Source: an uncultured candidate division Zixibacteria bacterium (lineage in GTDB: Bacteria; Zixibacteria; MSB-5A5; GN15; PGXB01). Taken from it: 18,791 nt of DNA. A model generated the notes under the pieces. It ran no database searches, was not told the origin of the DNA, and saw only the letters and a program-made list of their open reading frames with translations. The position numbers and the translations under genes are program-made. The DNA lies in contig CALAMC010000116.1 of NCBI GenBank assembly GCA_937925655.1, forward strand, positions 1 through 18,791. Reading direction: 5' to 3'. Of this stretch, positions 1 through 7,177 are shown one piece after another. Each line of letters begins with the position of its first letter. Positions within the stretch are counted from its first letter, which is position 1.

Positions 1-1454
1 AAGTCGGAAAATTTCTCCGGGTGCTTTTCCGATCCCGCCTGAACGGCATCGGGGTCGCCGACCACCAGATAGACCAGCTTGTCGGGGTGGAGATATTTTT
101 GCGCCGCCGCCAGAACGGCATCGGGGTTCACCGCCTTGAAATTTTTGGTGTACTCCTGCCAGTAGCTGTCGGGGCGTTCGGTAAATTGGTCACTGGCGAA
201 CGTACTCACGATAGCTTTTTTGCTGCTGAACGGGTTGACCAGGTCGGCGATGAAGCTATTCTTGGAGTTTTCGACTATTTCCTCCTCGCACTTTTCGGTG
301 CGGATGCGATTGATTTCATCGACCATCAGCCGGGTGCCGAACGCGGCCGTTTCGTGTTTGGTCTGAAACCAGGCGCGGAAGGTGCCGGGGTACTGAACCG
401 GACGGTCGAAAGCACTGCCGGCGTTGTACGCCAGGCCTTCATCGGAACGAACCCGGCGGACAATGCGCGAGGTAAACCCGCCGCCGCCCAGAATATCGTT
501 CATTATCATGAGCGCATATTGATCGGGAATGTCCCTTTTGACGCCGATATGGCCGATGCGAACGCGGGACTGGTTGACATCTTCTTTTTTGATCATGTAC
601 ACGCCGGGTTTGGGGTCGGCAATCTGATCGGCAATCTTCGGGAGATTCAGAGTCTGGTCGGGCCAGCCGGCGAGCATTTTATTCAATTTGGCGACAATGT
701 CCGACTTTTTAAAATCCCCGGCTACGGCAAAAATAAAATTCTTCGGAAAAAAGTACTTCTTGTGGAAAGCGATCATGTCCTCCCGTGTGATCGATTTGAT
801 CGATTGCTCGGTCTGGCGGGAAGGAATGGTGCAGGGATGATCACCGTACATCAAGAACTGCCATTCCCGGGATTCGATGGCATCGGTCGAGGCGTTGCGC
901 TGTTCCATTTCGGAGAGGATATCGGTACGATAACGGTCCAGTGCCGCCTGGTCGAAAACCGGGTAACGCAGTACTTTGGCCAGCAGGTTAAGACCTTCGT
1001 CGATATCCTTCGACAGGCAAAACAGGTTGGCGGTGCCCGAGGACCCGTCGATACGGACGGAAATATCACCGGCCAGAAAAGCGAGACGCTCGTCGAGCTG
1101 GCTGACGGTCATGCCTTCGACGCCGCCGTTGCGCATGAGATAGCCGGTCATTCTGGCCAGCCCGGCTTTCTCCGGCGGTTCATACATGGAACCGGTGCGT
1201 ATCATGACGGTCAGGTCAAAGGTGGGCAGTTCCTTGTTTTCCGCGATATACGCAACCGCGCCCGATTTTAGGGTGGTACGGTAGGCATCGGGTTTCGGGG
1301 GCTGGTATATAAGTTCTTTGAACGTGAGTTTGTCGGGGTGATCGACAATCGTTTCCGCGCTCGCGGGCGGGAAAAGGCACAAGGTCAGGGCGATCGCCAA
1401 AAATACGGCCGACGCCGCCAACCGACCTTTGAACGTAAAATATGTTCTCTTCAT
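1..1454 (-). CDS. M16-family peptidase-like protein, non-catalytic partner (3' end beyond window)
   Basis: Translation from the ATG at 1454 gives a signal peptide (MKRTYFTFKGRL, then a hydrophobic stretch ending in ASA) followed by an M16 fold. The region equivalent to the zinc site reads GLARMTGYLMRNGG: residues 101-105 are RMTGY instead of HxxEH, so zinc binding and catalysis should be absent. Later segments are typical of M16, including a GGGGFTSRIVRRVRSDEGLAY stretch near the middle that matches the conserved Arg/Tyr region of the second M16 domain. A ribosome site (GGAGG) lies 8-9 bases before the ATG. It starts 24 bp after the catalytic M16 gene, so the two are probably co-transcribed and form a heterodimer like other bacterial M16 pairs, acting in the periplasm or at the outer membrane. 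The reading frame is open to base 1; the C-terminus is outside the window. Family is seen in sequence; the pairing is inference. Confidence 0.88.
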   Translation of the reverse strand, partial: MKRTYFTFKGRLAASAVFLAIALTLCLFPPASAETIVDHPDKLTFKELIYQPPKPDAYRTTLKSGAVAYIAENKELPTFDLTVMIRTGSMYEPPEKAGLARMTGYLMRNGGVEGMTVSQLDERLAFLAGDISVRIDGSSGTANLFCLSKDIDEGLNLLAKVLRYPVFDQAALDRYRTDILSEMEQRNASTDAIESREWQFLMYGDHPCTIPSRQTEQSIKSITREDMIAFHKKYFFPKNFIFAVAGDFKKSDIVAKLNKMLAGWPDQTLNLPKIADQIADPKPGVYMIKKEDVNQSRVRIGHIGVKRDIPDQYALMIMNDILGGGGFTSRIVRRVRSDEGLAYNAGSAFDRPVQYPGTFRAWFQTKHETAAFGTRLMVDEINRIRTEKCEEEIVENSKNSFIADLVNPFSSKKAIVSTFASDQFTERPDSYWQEYTKNFKAVNPDAVLAAAQKYLHPDKLVYLVVGDPDAVQAGSEKHPEKFSD

Positions 1455-1478
1455 AATCGTATCCTCCTACGTGCAGGT

Positions 1479-3263
1479 CTACTTGTTTTCGGCGGCTTTA
1501 AGTGATTCCAGATGGTCGTTGGCGATTTTAAGAAGTTTTTCCATCTGGGCTTTATCATCCGGGTCGGTGACCTGGTCCATCTGGGCCGACACCATACCGA
1601 TCATCTGCTCCAGCTGTCCCGGATTCTTTATGGATTTGATCATGGCCACCGCTTGCGCGAATTCCGGGTCTTCGGCTTCGCCGCCACTTTCACCGTCCGG
1701 AGCGGTTTTGCTATTAATGATCAGGACATTGCGCTGGTCGTCGGCGAAATACGTATTGGCCACCCGCATGATATCCTCGGCGGTGACCCGGTCAAGTTTG
1801 GCCGGGCTGTTGTTGGCCTCGGTCCAGTCGCCCAGCGCCGCGTTTGACCCCAGGTAGAAGAGTATCCCCAGTCCCGACATGATATCCATGAACCGTATGG
1901 TCTGAACCCGTATTTGATTTTTTACCTTCTGGAGTTCCTGTTCGGGTACCGGGTTGGCTTTCAGGTCTTCGATGACCTCATAAATGGCTTCTTCCAGTTG
2001 TTCGGCCCGCACGCCGGAAATGCCCTCCGCCGAAATCTCGAAAGCACCGGCATACTTGCGTGAATCCTGGCCGGCGCCGACACCGATGCGATCACCGCCA
2101 CGACCCCCGCCACCGGAGCTCTTGGCGATTCCCTTTTCTTCGACCAGCTTCTTGTAAAGTCGGCCGGTTTTATCGTTCAGGATTCCGGCCAGGACTTCCA
2201 GAGGGTAGCTGTCGGGATGTTTCCAGGCCACGGTATGGTACGCGATCGTGGTCTGCGGCGTGGTTTCGGCCTTGGCGATCATGCGCTTTTCACCGTACTG
2301 CTTCTCTTCCAGCGTGACCACATCCGGAGGCGGTATAGGCCCGCGGGGGATGCGTTCAAAATATTTCCGGACCATCTCGATCATTTCGTCCGGATTGAGA
2401 TCGCCCACCAAAATCATAGTCAGGTTGTTGGGGGCATAGTATATATTAAAATATTCATCGGCCTGTTCCTTGGTGATGGCGCCGAGGTCGGAGGGCCAGC
2501 CGATGACTTCCCAGTGGTACGACGACGATTTCCAGAACATGGCATTGAAATCTTCTTCGATGAGGCCGGTCGGCGTGGATTCCACTCCCAGACGGCGTTC
2601 TTCGCGCACGACGTCGCGCTCGGAATAGAACTCACGGAAAACGGGGTTGCTGAAGCGATCGGACTCGAGCCACATGTACAGTTCTATTTTGTTTTTGGGC
2701 AGGCGGACAAAATAGCCGGTATAATCGGGTGACGTGAAAGCGTTTAAAAAGGAGCCGCCGTTCTTTGTGTAGATCTCGTCGAGTTGGTCCTTGATAATCA
2801 GCTCGCGCTGGACGAGAATCAGACTGTCGAAGACCTTCTCGATTTCCCGATAGCGAGCCGTTTTGGTCCGGGGGTCGAGCATGTCAGTAGCCAGACCGCG
2901 GCGGATATTTTCGCGCATGATGCGTTCTTCGTCACGCATCAGGGCGCGCAAGGAGTCGAGCTTTGCCATAACTTCGAGGTCACGCGTGATATCTTTGGTG
3001 CCGATGGTCTTTGTTCCCTTGAACATCATGTGTTCAAAAAGATGAGAAATGCCGGTGATACCGGTGGTTTCATTGGCCGAGCCGACCCGGCAGAAAATGG
3101 CGGCCATGATGGTCGGGACTTCATGCCGCTCAACCATCAAAACCTGCATGCCGTTGTCGAGCCAGTACTCTTTGGCGTCGATATTCTGCGCGGCCGCCGG
3201 CAGGGCCGCGGACAGCAGAAGCGCCAGACCTGCCAGCGTGACAGACACTTTGGAAAAATTCAT
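1479..3263 (-). CDS. M16-family zinc metallopeptidase, catalytic subunit
   Basis: A 594-residue protein with a signal peptide (MNFSKVSVTLAGLALLLSAA, cleavage near AAAQ) and an intact inverted zinc motif HLFEH at residues 74-78. The third zinc ligand is probably Glu222 in ERDVVREERR. The gap between motif and Glu is about 144 residues, against roughly 76 in the classic family, because of a charged helical insertion at about residues 90-165. The second half has the degenerate second M16 domain. The open frame extends upstream to 3356, but I chose the ATG at 3263: it has GGAGGAAG just before it, begins a clean signal peptide, and a plausible promoter at 3346-3375 would put transcription start downstream of the longer start. 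Its likely role is proteolysis of peptides in the periplasm together with the inactive M16 protein encoded 24 bp downstream. Substrate unknown. Confidence 0.92.
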   Translation of the reverse strand: MNFSKVSVTLAGLALLLSAALPAAAQNIDAKEYWLDNGMQVLMVERHEVPTIMAAIFCRVGSANETTGITGISHLFEHMMFKGTKTIGTKDITRDLEVMAKLDSLRALMRDEERIMRENIRRGLATDMLDPRTKTARYREIEKVFDSLILVQRELIIKDQLDEIYTKNGGSFLNAFTSPDYTGYFVRLPKNKIELYMWLESDRFSNPVFREFYSERDVVREERRLGVESTPTGLIEEDFNAMFWKSSSYHWEVIGWPSDLGAITKEQADEYFNIYYAPNNLTMILVGDLNPDEMIEMVRKYFERIPRGPIPPPDVVTLEEKQYGEKRMIAKAETTPQTTIAYHTVAWKHPDSYPLEVLAGILNDKTGRLYKKLVEEKGIAKSSGGGGRGGDRIGVGAGQDSRKYAGAFEISAEGISGVRAEQLEEAIYEVIEDLKANPVPEQELQKVKNQIRVQTIRFMDIMSGLGILFYLGSNAALGDWTEANNSPAKLDRVTAEDIMRVANTYFADDQRNVLIINSKTAPDGESGGEAEDPEFAQAVAMIKSIKNPGQLEQMIGMVSAQMDQVTDPDDKAQMEKLLKIANDHLESLKAAENK

Positions 3264-3345
3264 GAGAGACTTCCTCCAGTCAATTATATTTACAGCTGTT
3301 TTCTTTTTTTGAAAAGATTTCATGGTTTTACCCGCATAGCGGCCA

Positions 3346-3375
3346 AATATATGCAAAAGCCGTCAGGAAAATCAA
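3346..3375 (-). promoter_or_regulatory. Candidate sigma-70-type promoter for the M16 pair
   Basis: Read on the minus strand, TTGATT (3370-3375) is followed 18 bases later by TATATT (3346-3351). Transcription would start near 3339, giving a leader of about 75 bases before the chosen ATG at 3263. Assigned by eye from consensus similarity only. Confidence 0.45.
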
Positions 3376-3452
3376 GTCCTTGGGATGTAAAAATGGCAAG
3401 CGCCCCGACTGGTCGGCGGTGATATGCGTTAATTTTTATCCGGTTTATAAAA

Positions 3453-4367
3453 TTACAATAGCAACAGCTCTATCAGGAAGTATATCAACGGCAGGGTGGC
3501 CAGAGAGGCAACGATACCGATGCTTACGATAGCCGTGGCCAGAGTTTTGTCGAGTCCCTTGTCCGAAGCCAGAACGGCGGCCATAATCATCGAGGGCATC
3601 GCCGCCTGGAATACGCCAATCCGGGCCGCCAGGGAAGTCAGTCCCAGTGTATAGAAAAATATCAATATAACCGCCGGAGTAAAAATCAATCTTATCAGAA
3701 GCGCCGACAAAAGCGGTTTGTACAACTGCGACTTCAATTTGAATGATAAATTCAACCCGATCGATATCATCGCCGCAGGCACAAGTGTTTTTGATAATAA
3801 TAATATCAGACCATTCAACGGTTGTGGAATCGCATGATCTTTCAACAGGAAACCGATTACCAGAAAAATAAGTGAAGGAAATGTGATGATTTTTGTAATC
3901 AGAGATTTAATATCGGTACGGCCGGATTTGCCATAGACGCCGGCCACGGCTGTGCCATAGGTCACCAGCGCCAGAAACGAACCGAGTTGATCATACATGA
4001 CGCCATAGGGGATTCCGTCTTTGCCGAAAAATACCGGGATGACACTCAAGCCCAGAAAGGCGGTGTTACCCAGCGGTACAACCAGAAGCAAGGTGCCGGT
4101 GGTCAGCCGATCGAATTTGAAAAACGATGAGACGGCGACGACAATCAGCGCTGTGACAAGCAATGATGCCCATTGCGCGGCAACGGGAATCAGCAGGTCA
4201 TAAGATATAGTGATATTGCGGATACTGACCAATATTGTGGCCGGCAGGGCGATATTGATGACGAAAAAGTACAATACCGATGGTGTTGCTTGCGGGAGAG
4301 ATTTAAGCCTGCCGAGCAGATATCCCGAAAGCAGCGAAATCAGTAAGATAGCGTAACCTTGGACCAT
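3453..4367 (-). CDS. AEC-family (auxin efflux carrier-like) membrane transporter
   Basis: A 304-residue, very hydrophobic protein with around ten predicted membrane segments spread along the whole length, in the arrangement of the AEC family (Mem_trans domain). Family-like features are the N-terminal YAILLISLLSGYLLGRL helix, the VVPLGNTAFLGLSVIPVFFG stretch in the middle, a LVPAAMISIGLNLSF segment and a C-terminal AMPSMIMAAVLASDKG region. Bacterial members are secondary carriers at the inner membrane, some exporting or importing dicarboxylates such as malate or malonate, but substrate cannot be read from the sequence. The ATG at 4367 has only a weak ribosome site (GAGACTTAG). A candidate promoter lies at 4405-4433. 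No neighbouring metabolic gene points to a substrate; the gene appears to stand alone. Confidence 0.85.
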   Translation of the reverse strand: MVQGYAILLISLLSGYLLGRLKSLPQATPSVLYFFVINIALPATILVSIRNITISYDLLIPVAAQWASLLVTALIVVAVSSFFKFDRLTTGTLLLVVPLGNTAFLGLSVIPVFFGKDGIPYGVMYDQLGSFLALVTYGTAVAGVYGKSGRTDIKSLITKIITFPSLIFLVIGFLLKDHAIPQPLNGLILLLSKTLVPAAMISIGLNLSFKLKSQLYKPLLSALLIRLIFTPAVILIFFYTLGLTSLAARIGVFQAAMPSMIMAAVLASDKGLDKTLATAIVSIGIVASLATLPLIYFLIELLLL

Positions 4368-4375
4368 AATCTAAG

Positions 4376-4456
4376 TCTCAAAATTTCTGCGCAACAATTG
4401 CCGGATAATATAGAATATTCATGGAAGCCGCAACTGCCGGCTGTGGAATTTTGAGA
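4376..4456. repeat. 10-bp perfect inverted repeat flanking 61 bp
   Basis: TCTCAAAATT (4376-4385) and AATTTTGAGA (4447-4456) are exact reverse complements; one G-T and one C-G pair extend the arm inward. The pair brackets the region upstream of the AEC gene, including its candidate promoter. It could be a chance dyad in AT-rich DNA, an operator or the ends of a tiny decayed element. Confidence 0.5.
4405..4433 (-). promoter_or_regulatory. Candidate promoter for the AEC transporter
   Basis: On the minus strand TTGCGG (4428-4433) is followed after 17 bases by TATTAT (4405-4410), about 40 bases upstream of the transporter ATG. It lies inside the loop of the inverted repeat at 4376-4456. Consensus match by eye only. 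Confidence 0.4.
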
Positions 4457-4525
4457 AGTTGCAGATATCGAAAGTTTTGTCGGTTTTGGCGGGTCGAAAC
4501 CCAGGCGCGACGACATTATTTGCGA

Positions 4526-4867
4526 TCAGTCCCGGTTGAAATGCGAAAGATGCTCCGGGATCGGGATGGAAATTTCCACATACCCGCAAAAGACTCCGTC
4601 TTTGGAAAGCGGTAGCTGGTGGATAATTTTCTTTTTCCCTTTCTTTTGAATCGTGTAATGATTGGATTCGCGGGTCTTGAACATGGCGGCCAGTTTGGTT
4701 CGCGCCGGTTCGGGATGACAGGCAAACACATCGCTCCCGATCAGCTTGGCGCCTCCATCGGCCGCAAACGTGGCTATCGACACGGGGTTCATTTCGGTGA
4801 TTATGCCGTCGGCATCGGTGACGGTGATCGCGATGGCCACATGGTCGGTCCATTTATCGTCAGGCAT
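4526..4867 (-). CDS. Stand-alone PAS-domain protein
   Basis: A 113-residue soluble protein made almost entirely of one PAS fold. It starts with MPDDKWTDHVAIAITVTDADG, where 'DADGIITEMNP' is the usual first PAS strand pair, continues with a short helical section (IGSDVFACHPEPARTKLAAM), and ends with strands containing KGKKKIIHQLPLSKDGVFCGYVEI. The CHP-containing helix and the closing strands recall the PAS domain found at the end of DUF438 proteins (PAS_10 type). No kinase, GGDEF or DNA-binding domain follows, so it is a lone sensor or ligand-binding module; a single Cys-His pair in the helix could contact a cofactor, but this is speculation. The ATG at 4867 has GGAG eight bases upstream. It is transcribed towards the AEC gene, with a 158-bp gap, so a shared operon is possible but not shown. 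Confidence 0.72.
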   Translation of the reverse strand: MPDDKWTDHVAIAITVTDADGIITEMNPVSIATFAADGGAKLIGSDVFACHPEPARTKLAAMFKTRESNHYTIQKKGKKKIIHQLPLSKDGVFCGYVEISIPIPEHLSHFNRD

Positions 4868-5016
4868 TATATATCTCCAGTTTGATTTTATATTTTGGGG
4901 AATATACGTCGGTTGAGATTAAAATGGAAAAAGAAACCTTCCCGAATTCTTCATAAATAATCGGATTGTCGGTGTCGCCTGCGGCTTGGGGAGTGTTGAA
5001 AAAGAGGCACCAACTT

Positions 5017-5067
5017 GTTCCGTCAGGTGTTGATCCTGACCTTGTCGGGATTGTCACCTGACAGAAC
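5017..5067. repeat. 51-bp two-tier palindrome (REP-like)
   Basis: The outer arms are GTTC-c-GTCAGGTG (5017-5029) and CACCTGAC-a-GAAC (5055-5067), 13 bp with one mismatch. The inner arms are ATCCTGAC (5033-5040) and GTCGGGAT (5044-5051), eight pairs with one G-T wobble around a 3-base loop. The whole block can fold into a single long hairpin. It sits just beyond the 3' side of the broken RAYT gene, the expected place for a repeat that such transposases mobilise. Confidence 0.65.
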
Positions 5068-5245
5068 GGGCTTTCTCAAATGGCCTTTTGGCGTGGGTTT
5101 CCCCAATACAAATATTACGGTATAATACATATTGATCCTGGACCGATTTGGCAACTTCATTTGACAAAGCCGGTTCATCTCGATAGCAATTAAATGTGAT
5201 GAATCGAGCTGTTCCCGTTTTGTCGAAATGCTTCAATCGCGGCAT
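5054..5245 (-). pseudogene. REP-associated tyrosine transposase (RAYT, Y1/IS200-like), N-terminal fragment
   Basis: The first ~34 codons (5245 down to about 5144) read MPRLKHFDKTGTARFITFNC and onward YRDEPALSN, the well known start of REP-associated Y1 transposases (typical form MPRxKHxxxxGxxxFITFxC). After NEVAKS the similarity stops, and the frame ends after 63 codons. The His-hydrophobic-His metal motif and the catalytic tyrosine, which lie further along in the family, are both missing. Intact family members are usually about 130-200 residues or longer. The remainder of the frame is unrelated sequence that runs into the 51-bp palindrome. A REP palindrome lies immediately upstream. I read this as a transposase remnant left by deletion; it cannot be active. 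Family call is by recognition of the N-terminus. Confidence 0.75.
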
Positions 5246-5261
5246 GACTTAATAAAGTAAA

Positions 5262-5290
5262 CAATCATTCCCACGGCAGGCCGTGGGCGC
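5262..5290 (-). repeat. REP element, copy A
   Basis: On the minus strand this contains CCCACGGC-CT-GCCGTGGG (5270-5287), an 8-bp stem with a two-base loop, followed by AATGATTG. The same core plus the AATGATTG flank recurs at 16404-16431 and 18745-18772, differing in one loop base. The downstream edge is 16 bases from the ATG of the RAYT fragment, the position typical of a REP bound to its own transposase gene. Confidence 0.85.
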
Positions 5291-5303
5291 CCCTGCCTAT
5301 GGG

Positions 5304-5483
5304 CTAGAACTCAATACTGGCAGCTCGTGAGTTTCGCCCGTCTCGTCTTTTCGATTCCAGCCATTTCACAACGTCTTTTTCCCTGAACCGGACAAACCGC
5401 CCCGGCTTGAAATGCGGAATATACCCGATGTGGGTCCACTGGTAGATCGTGGACAGCTTCACGCCGAGCAATTCCGAAATCGT
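5304..5483 (-). pseudogene. Excisionase/AlpA-type helix-turn-helix protein, 5'-truncated
   Basis: An open stretch of 59 codons on the minus strand begins right after a TAA (5484-5486) and ends at TAG (5304-5306). It reads TISELLGVKLSTIYQWTHIG, then YIPHFKPGRFVRFREKDVVKWLESKRRDG: the standard HTH_17 (MerR-like, excisionase/AlpA) fold, with helix-turn-helix (SELLGV-STIYQWT), the 'G-x-IPHxKxGRxVRFxxxDV' wing and the C-terminal helix. The usual N-terminal Met and first turn (e.g. M-LTVKE-) are missing and there is no ATG or GTG before the HTH; only an internal TTG exists. The stop falls exactly where the first helix should begin, so it looks like a 5' deletion or a point stop. Its frame differs from that of the DUF6880-like gene ending at 5492, so read-through would not fuse them. 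Such proteins regulate prophage, plasmid or toxin-antitoxin genes. Confidence 0.75.
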
Positions 5484-5491
5484 TTAAGTAG

Positions 5492-6721
5492 TCACGGTTC
5501 GTAGCGCATCCAGAAACTGCGCTTCAGTTTGTGTTCAAGCCTTAAGTTCACTTTGTAGTCGTCGTGACTTGGTTGCCGACTCCAGTCAATTACTTTTGGC
5601 GCAAGCTCGTCGAGTTTACGAAGGTACCGTACTCCATAGGTGTAGTACTTCGACTTGGCACGTCTGAGGATCGATTCCAGGAGGGTACGGTAAATAACGC
5701 TGGCCATGAGAAATCTTTCTTGTTTCTCGAACGTCTTTGCCCACGGCAGTAATTGGTAGTAGTAATCTCCGTTGAGTTGAGCAGAACGCTTGAGCAAATA
5801 CCGCTCAGAATCCGCTAGGCGTTCCATTTCAAACAAGAACGATGCGTCGACATAATCCAACGTCGGAGATTTCAGGATAGTTTCGATCTCGCTGTCGACT
5901 ATGCGTTCCTGTTCAGACTCGCCGATAACGTTCAAAAGCAAAGACAATCTTGCCTTGCTTCTGGAACGCCGGAAAATTCTCCATGCAACCTCTTCGGCCC
6001 TCCGCTTTTCGCCAAGCTCTATCAGTATTTTCAGGAGAAGTTCCTCGCGTTCGTCAAGCTGGAATGTCTCCTCAGGCGAAACTTTGTCCAGCCACTGAAG
6101 CGCGACAAGGGGGTAACCGCATTCGAAATACACTTCCGCGATGTCAAGGTGTCCTGCCACGGGTAATTCGGGCCATTTGGCGCGACAGGCACGTTCGAAA
6201 AGCTCAGGATCCTTCAACTGCTTGGCGATAGACTCGATAGCAAGATACCAGTGATATTTCTTGAGTTCTCCGGCCTCCTTCTCGCCTAACAGCCAGAATT
6301 CCTCGACCATGCGGCGAAGATACGACTCGGGAAAGAATTCGGCCGCATTGGCTATAACAGAATCGCGAACGCCGTATTCATCCTCCGCAGACAGCTTCAG
6401 AACGACGTTGTATAGCCACTCTTTGTCTTCACATTGAGACGCATGGCGAACAAAGCTGTCACAGGCAAATATCCGATACACATCGCCGATCGAGCCGTCC
6501 GAATCATCGGCGCGGCCAAGCACGGCGTCATCGGTTTGGATAAAGGCCGCCACCAGTTCGACACCCTGGCGCGGGTCATCGGCAGTTCGATCAATTTCAT
6601 CCAGTAAACGCTCAAGTTGACGGGCATACGGCCCTGACTCATAGTAATCGATAAACCGGCGTCCGCGTTTCAGCCCAGTTAGTCTCGATTTGATCGACTT
6701 AACAGCGTCTGAGTTAGTCAT
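5492..6721 (-). CDS. DUF6880-like helical repeat protein
   Basis: A 409-residue, mostly helical soluble protein with many charged residues. The N-terminal stretch (RRFIDYYESGPYARQLERLL, then DDPRQGVELVAAFIQTDDAVLGRADDSDGSIGDVYR) resembles the DUF6880 family, with its characteristic acidic 'DDSxGxVGDVFR' segment. The C-terminal half reads like TPR-type helix pairs (AEVYFECGYPLVALQWLDKV; ASVIYRTLLESILRRAKSKYYTYGVRYLRKLDELAP). Biochemical function of the family is unknown. The gene begins 9 bp after the HEPN-like gene, so the two are translationally close. I take the ATG at 6721; a TTG three codons earlier (6730) is the alternative, and neither has a strong ribosome site. Position at the end of a MNT-HEPN unit suggests a role connected with that system, for example a target, chaperone or third component, but this is inference. 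Confidence 0.72.
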   Translation of the reverse strand: MTNSDAVKSIKSRLTGLKRGRRFIDYYESGPYARQLERLLDEIDRTADDPRQGVELVAAFIQTDDAVLGRADDSDGSIGDVYRIFACDSFVRHASQCEDKEWLYNVVLKLSAEDEYGVRDSVIANAAEFFPESYLRRMVEEFWLLGEKEAGELKKYHWYLAIESIAKQLKDPELFERACRAKWPELPVAGHLDIAEVYFECGYPLVALQWLDKVSPEETFQLDEREELLLKILIELGEKRRAEEVAWRIFRRSRSKARLSLLLNVIGESEQERIVDSEIETILKSPTLDYVDASFLFEMERLADSERYLLKRSAQLNGDYYYQLLPWAKTFEKQERFLMASVIYRTLLESILRRAKSKYYTYGVRYLRKLDELAPKVIDWSRQPSHDDYKVNLRLEHKLKRSFWMRYEP

Positions 6722-6730
6722 CGCAACCAA

Positions 6731-7177
6731 TCAGTCTTGCAGTAGTTCTGGATGCTCGACCCTTAGCCAATCAAGCAACGCTTCTCGCAATTCTCTTGCC
6801 AGACTTCTTGCCTCCTCGACCTCTGCCTCAGTGATCGTACCCGCTGCATCATAACTGACAATAGCTCTCCTTTTGCTTATTGCTTCCAAAGAAATGATAA
6901 TATCAGCATCGGGATCAATCGTAAATCGTAACGATTGAATAGTCCTGTAATGCTGACCGGCACCGCCGGGAATGCGATAGCCGCTCGCCCGTAATGCAAT
7001 AGTGGCACAACCGAGACAAGCATTGTATGCGATAGCCAGTCTCCAGTCGAGGGTGATCTCTTCCTTGGCGGCCTCTGCGATATCCCGGTCGACTTTTTCA
7101 AGCAGGTCTTTTATTTCCTGATGATTAGTGGTGTGCCTTTTAAGCCATTTGCTATTTAACCAGTCCTGCAAGGTCAT
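6731..7177 (-). CDS. HEPN-superfamily protein (SAV_6107-like), putative toxin partner
   Basis: A 148-residue helical protein. Residues 18-35 (NHQEIKDLLEKVDRDIAEA) and 43-67 (LDWRLAIAYNACLGCATIALRASGY) form the two long helices of a HEPN core; the 'D-x-x-x-A-Y-N-A-x-x-x-x-A-x-x-A-L-R-A-x-G-Y-R' line is typical of the SAV_6107-type branch. It is followed by RIPGGAGQHYRTI, with Arg68, His76 and Tyr77, which occupies the place of the family's His/Arg active-site or AMPylation segment, though the Arg-to-His spacing is longer than the classic Rx4-6H. The start codon lies inside the end of the nucleotidyltransferase gene (26-bp overlap), with AGGAAACGAAG before the ATG, so the two are translationally coupled. 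In known pairs the HEPN protein is an RNase toxin silenced by the MNT antitoxin. Role here is inferred from the family and the overlap. Confidence 0.75.
   Translation of the reverse strand: MTLQDWLNSKWLKRHTTNHQEIKDLLEKVDRDIAEAAKEEITLDWRLAIAYNACLGCATIALRASGYRIPGGAGQHYRTIQSLRFTIDPDADIIISLEAISKRRAIVSYDAAGTITEAEVEEARSLARELREALLDWLRVEHPELLQD

Noticed and set aside
21..1271. Long plus-strand open frame of 416 codons
   Set aside because: It is the antisense shadow of the non-catalytic M16 gene; the minus frame has a signal peptide, ribosome site and clear M16 segments.
4860..5057. 65-codon minus-strand frame upstream of the PAS gene
   Set aside because: Begins inside the 51-bp palindrome, has no ribosome site and no family; probably repeat-derived sequence read by chance.
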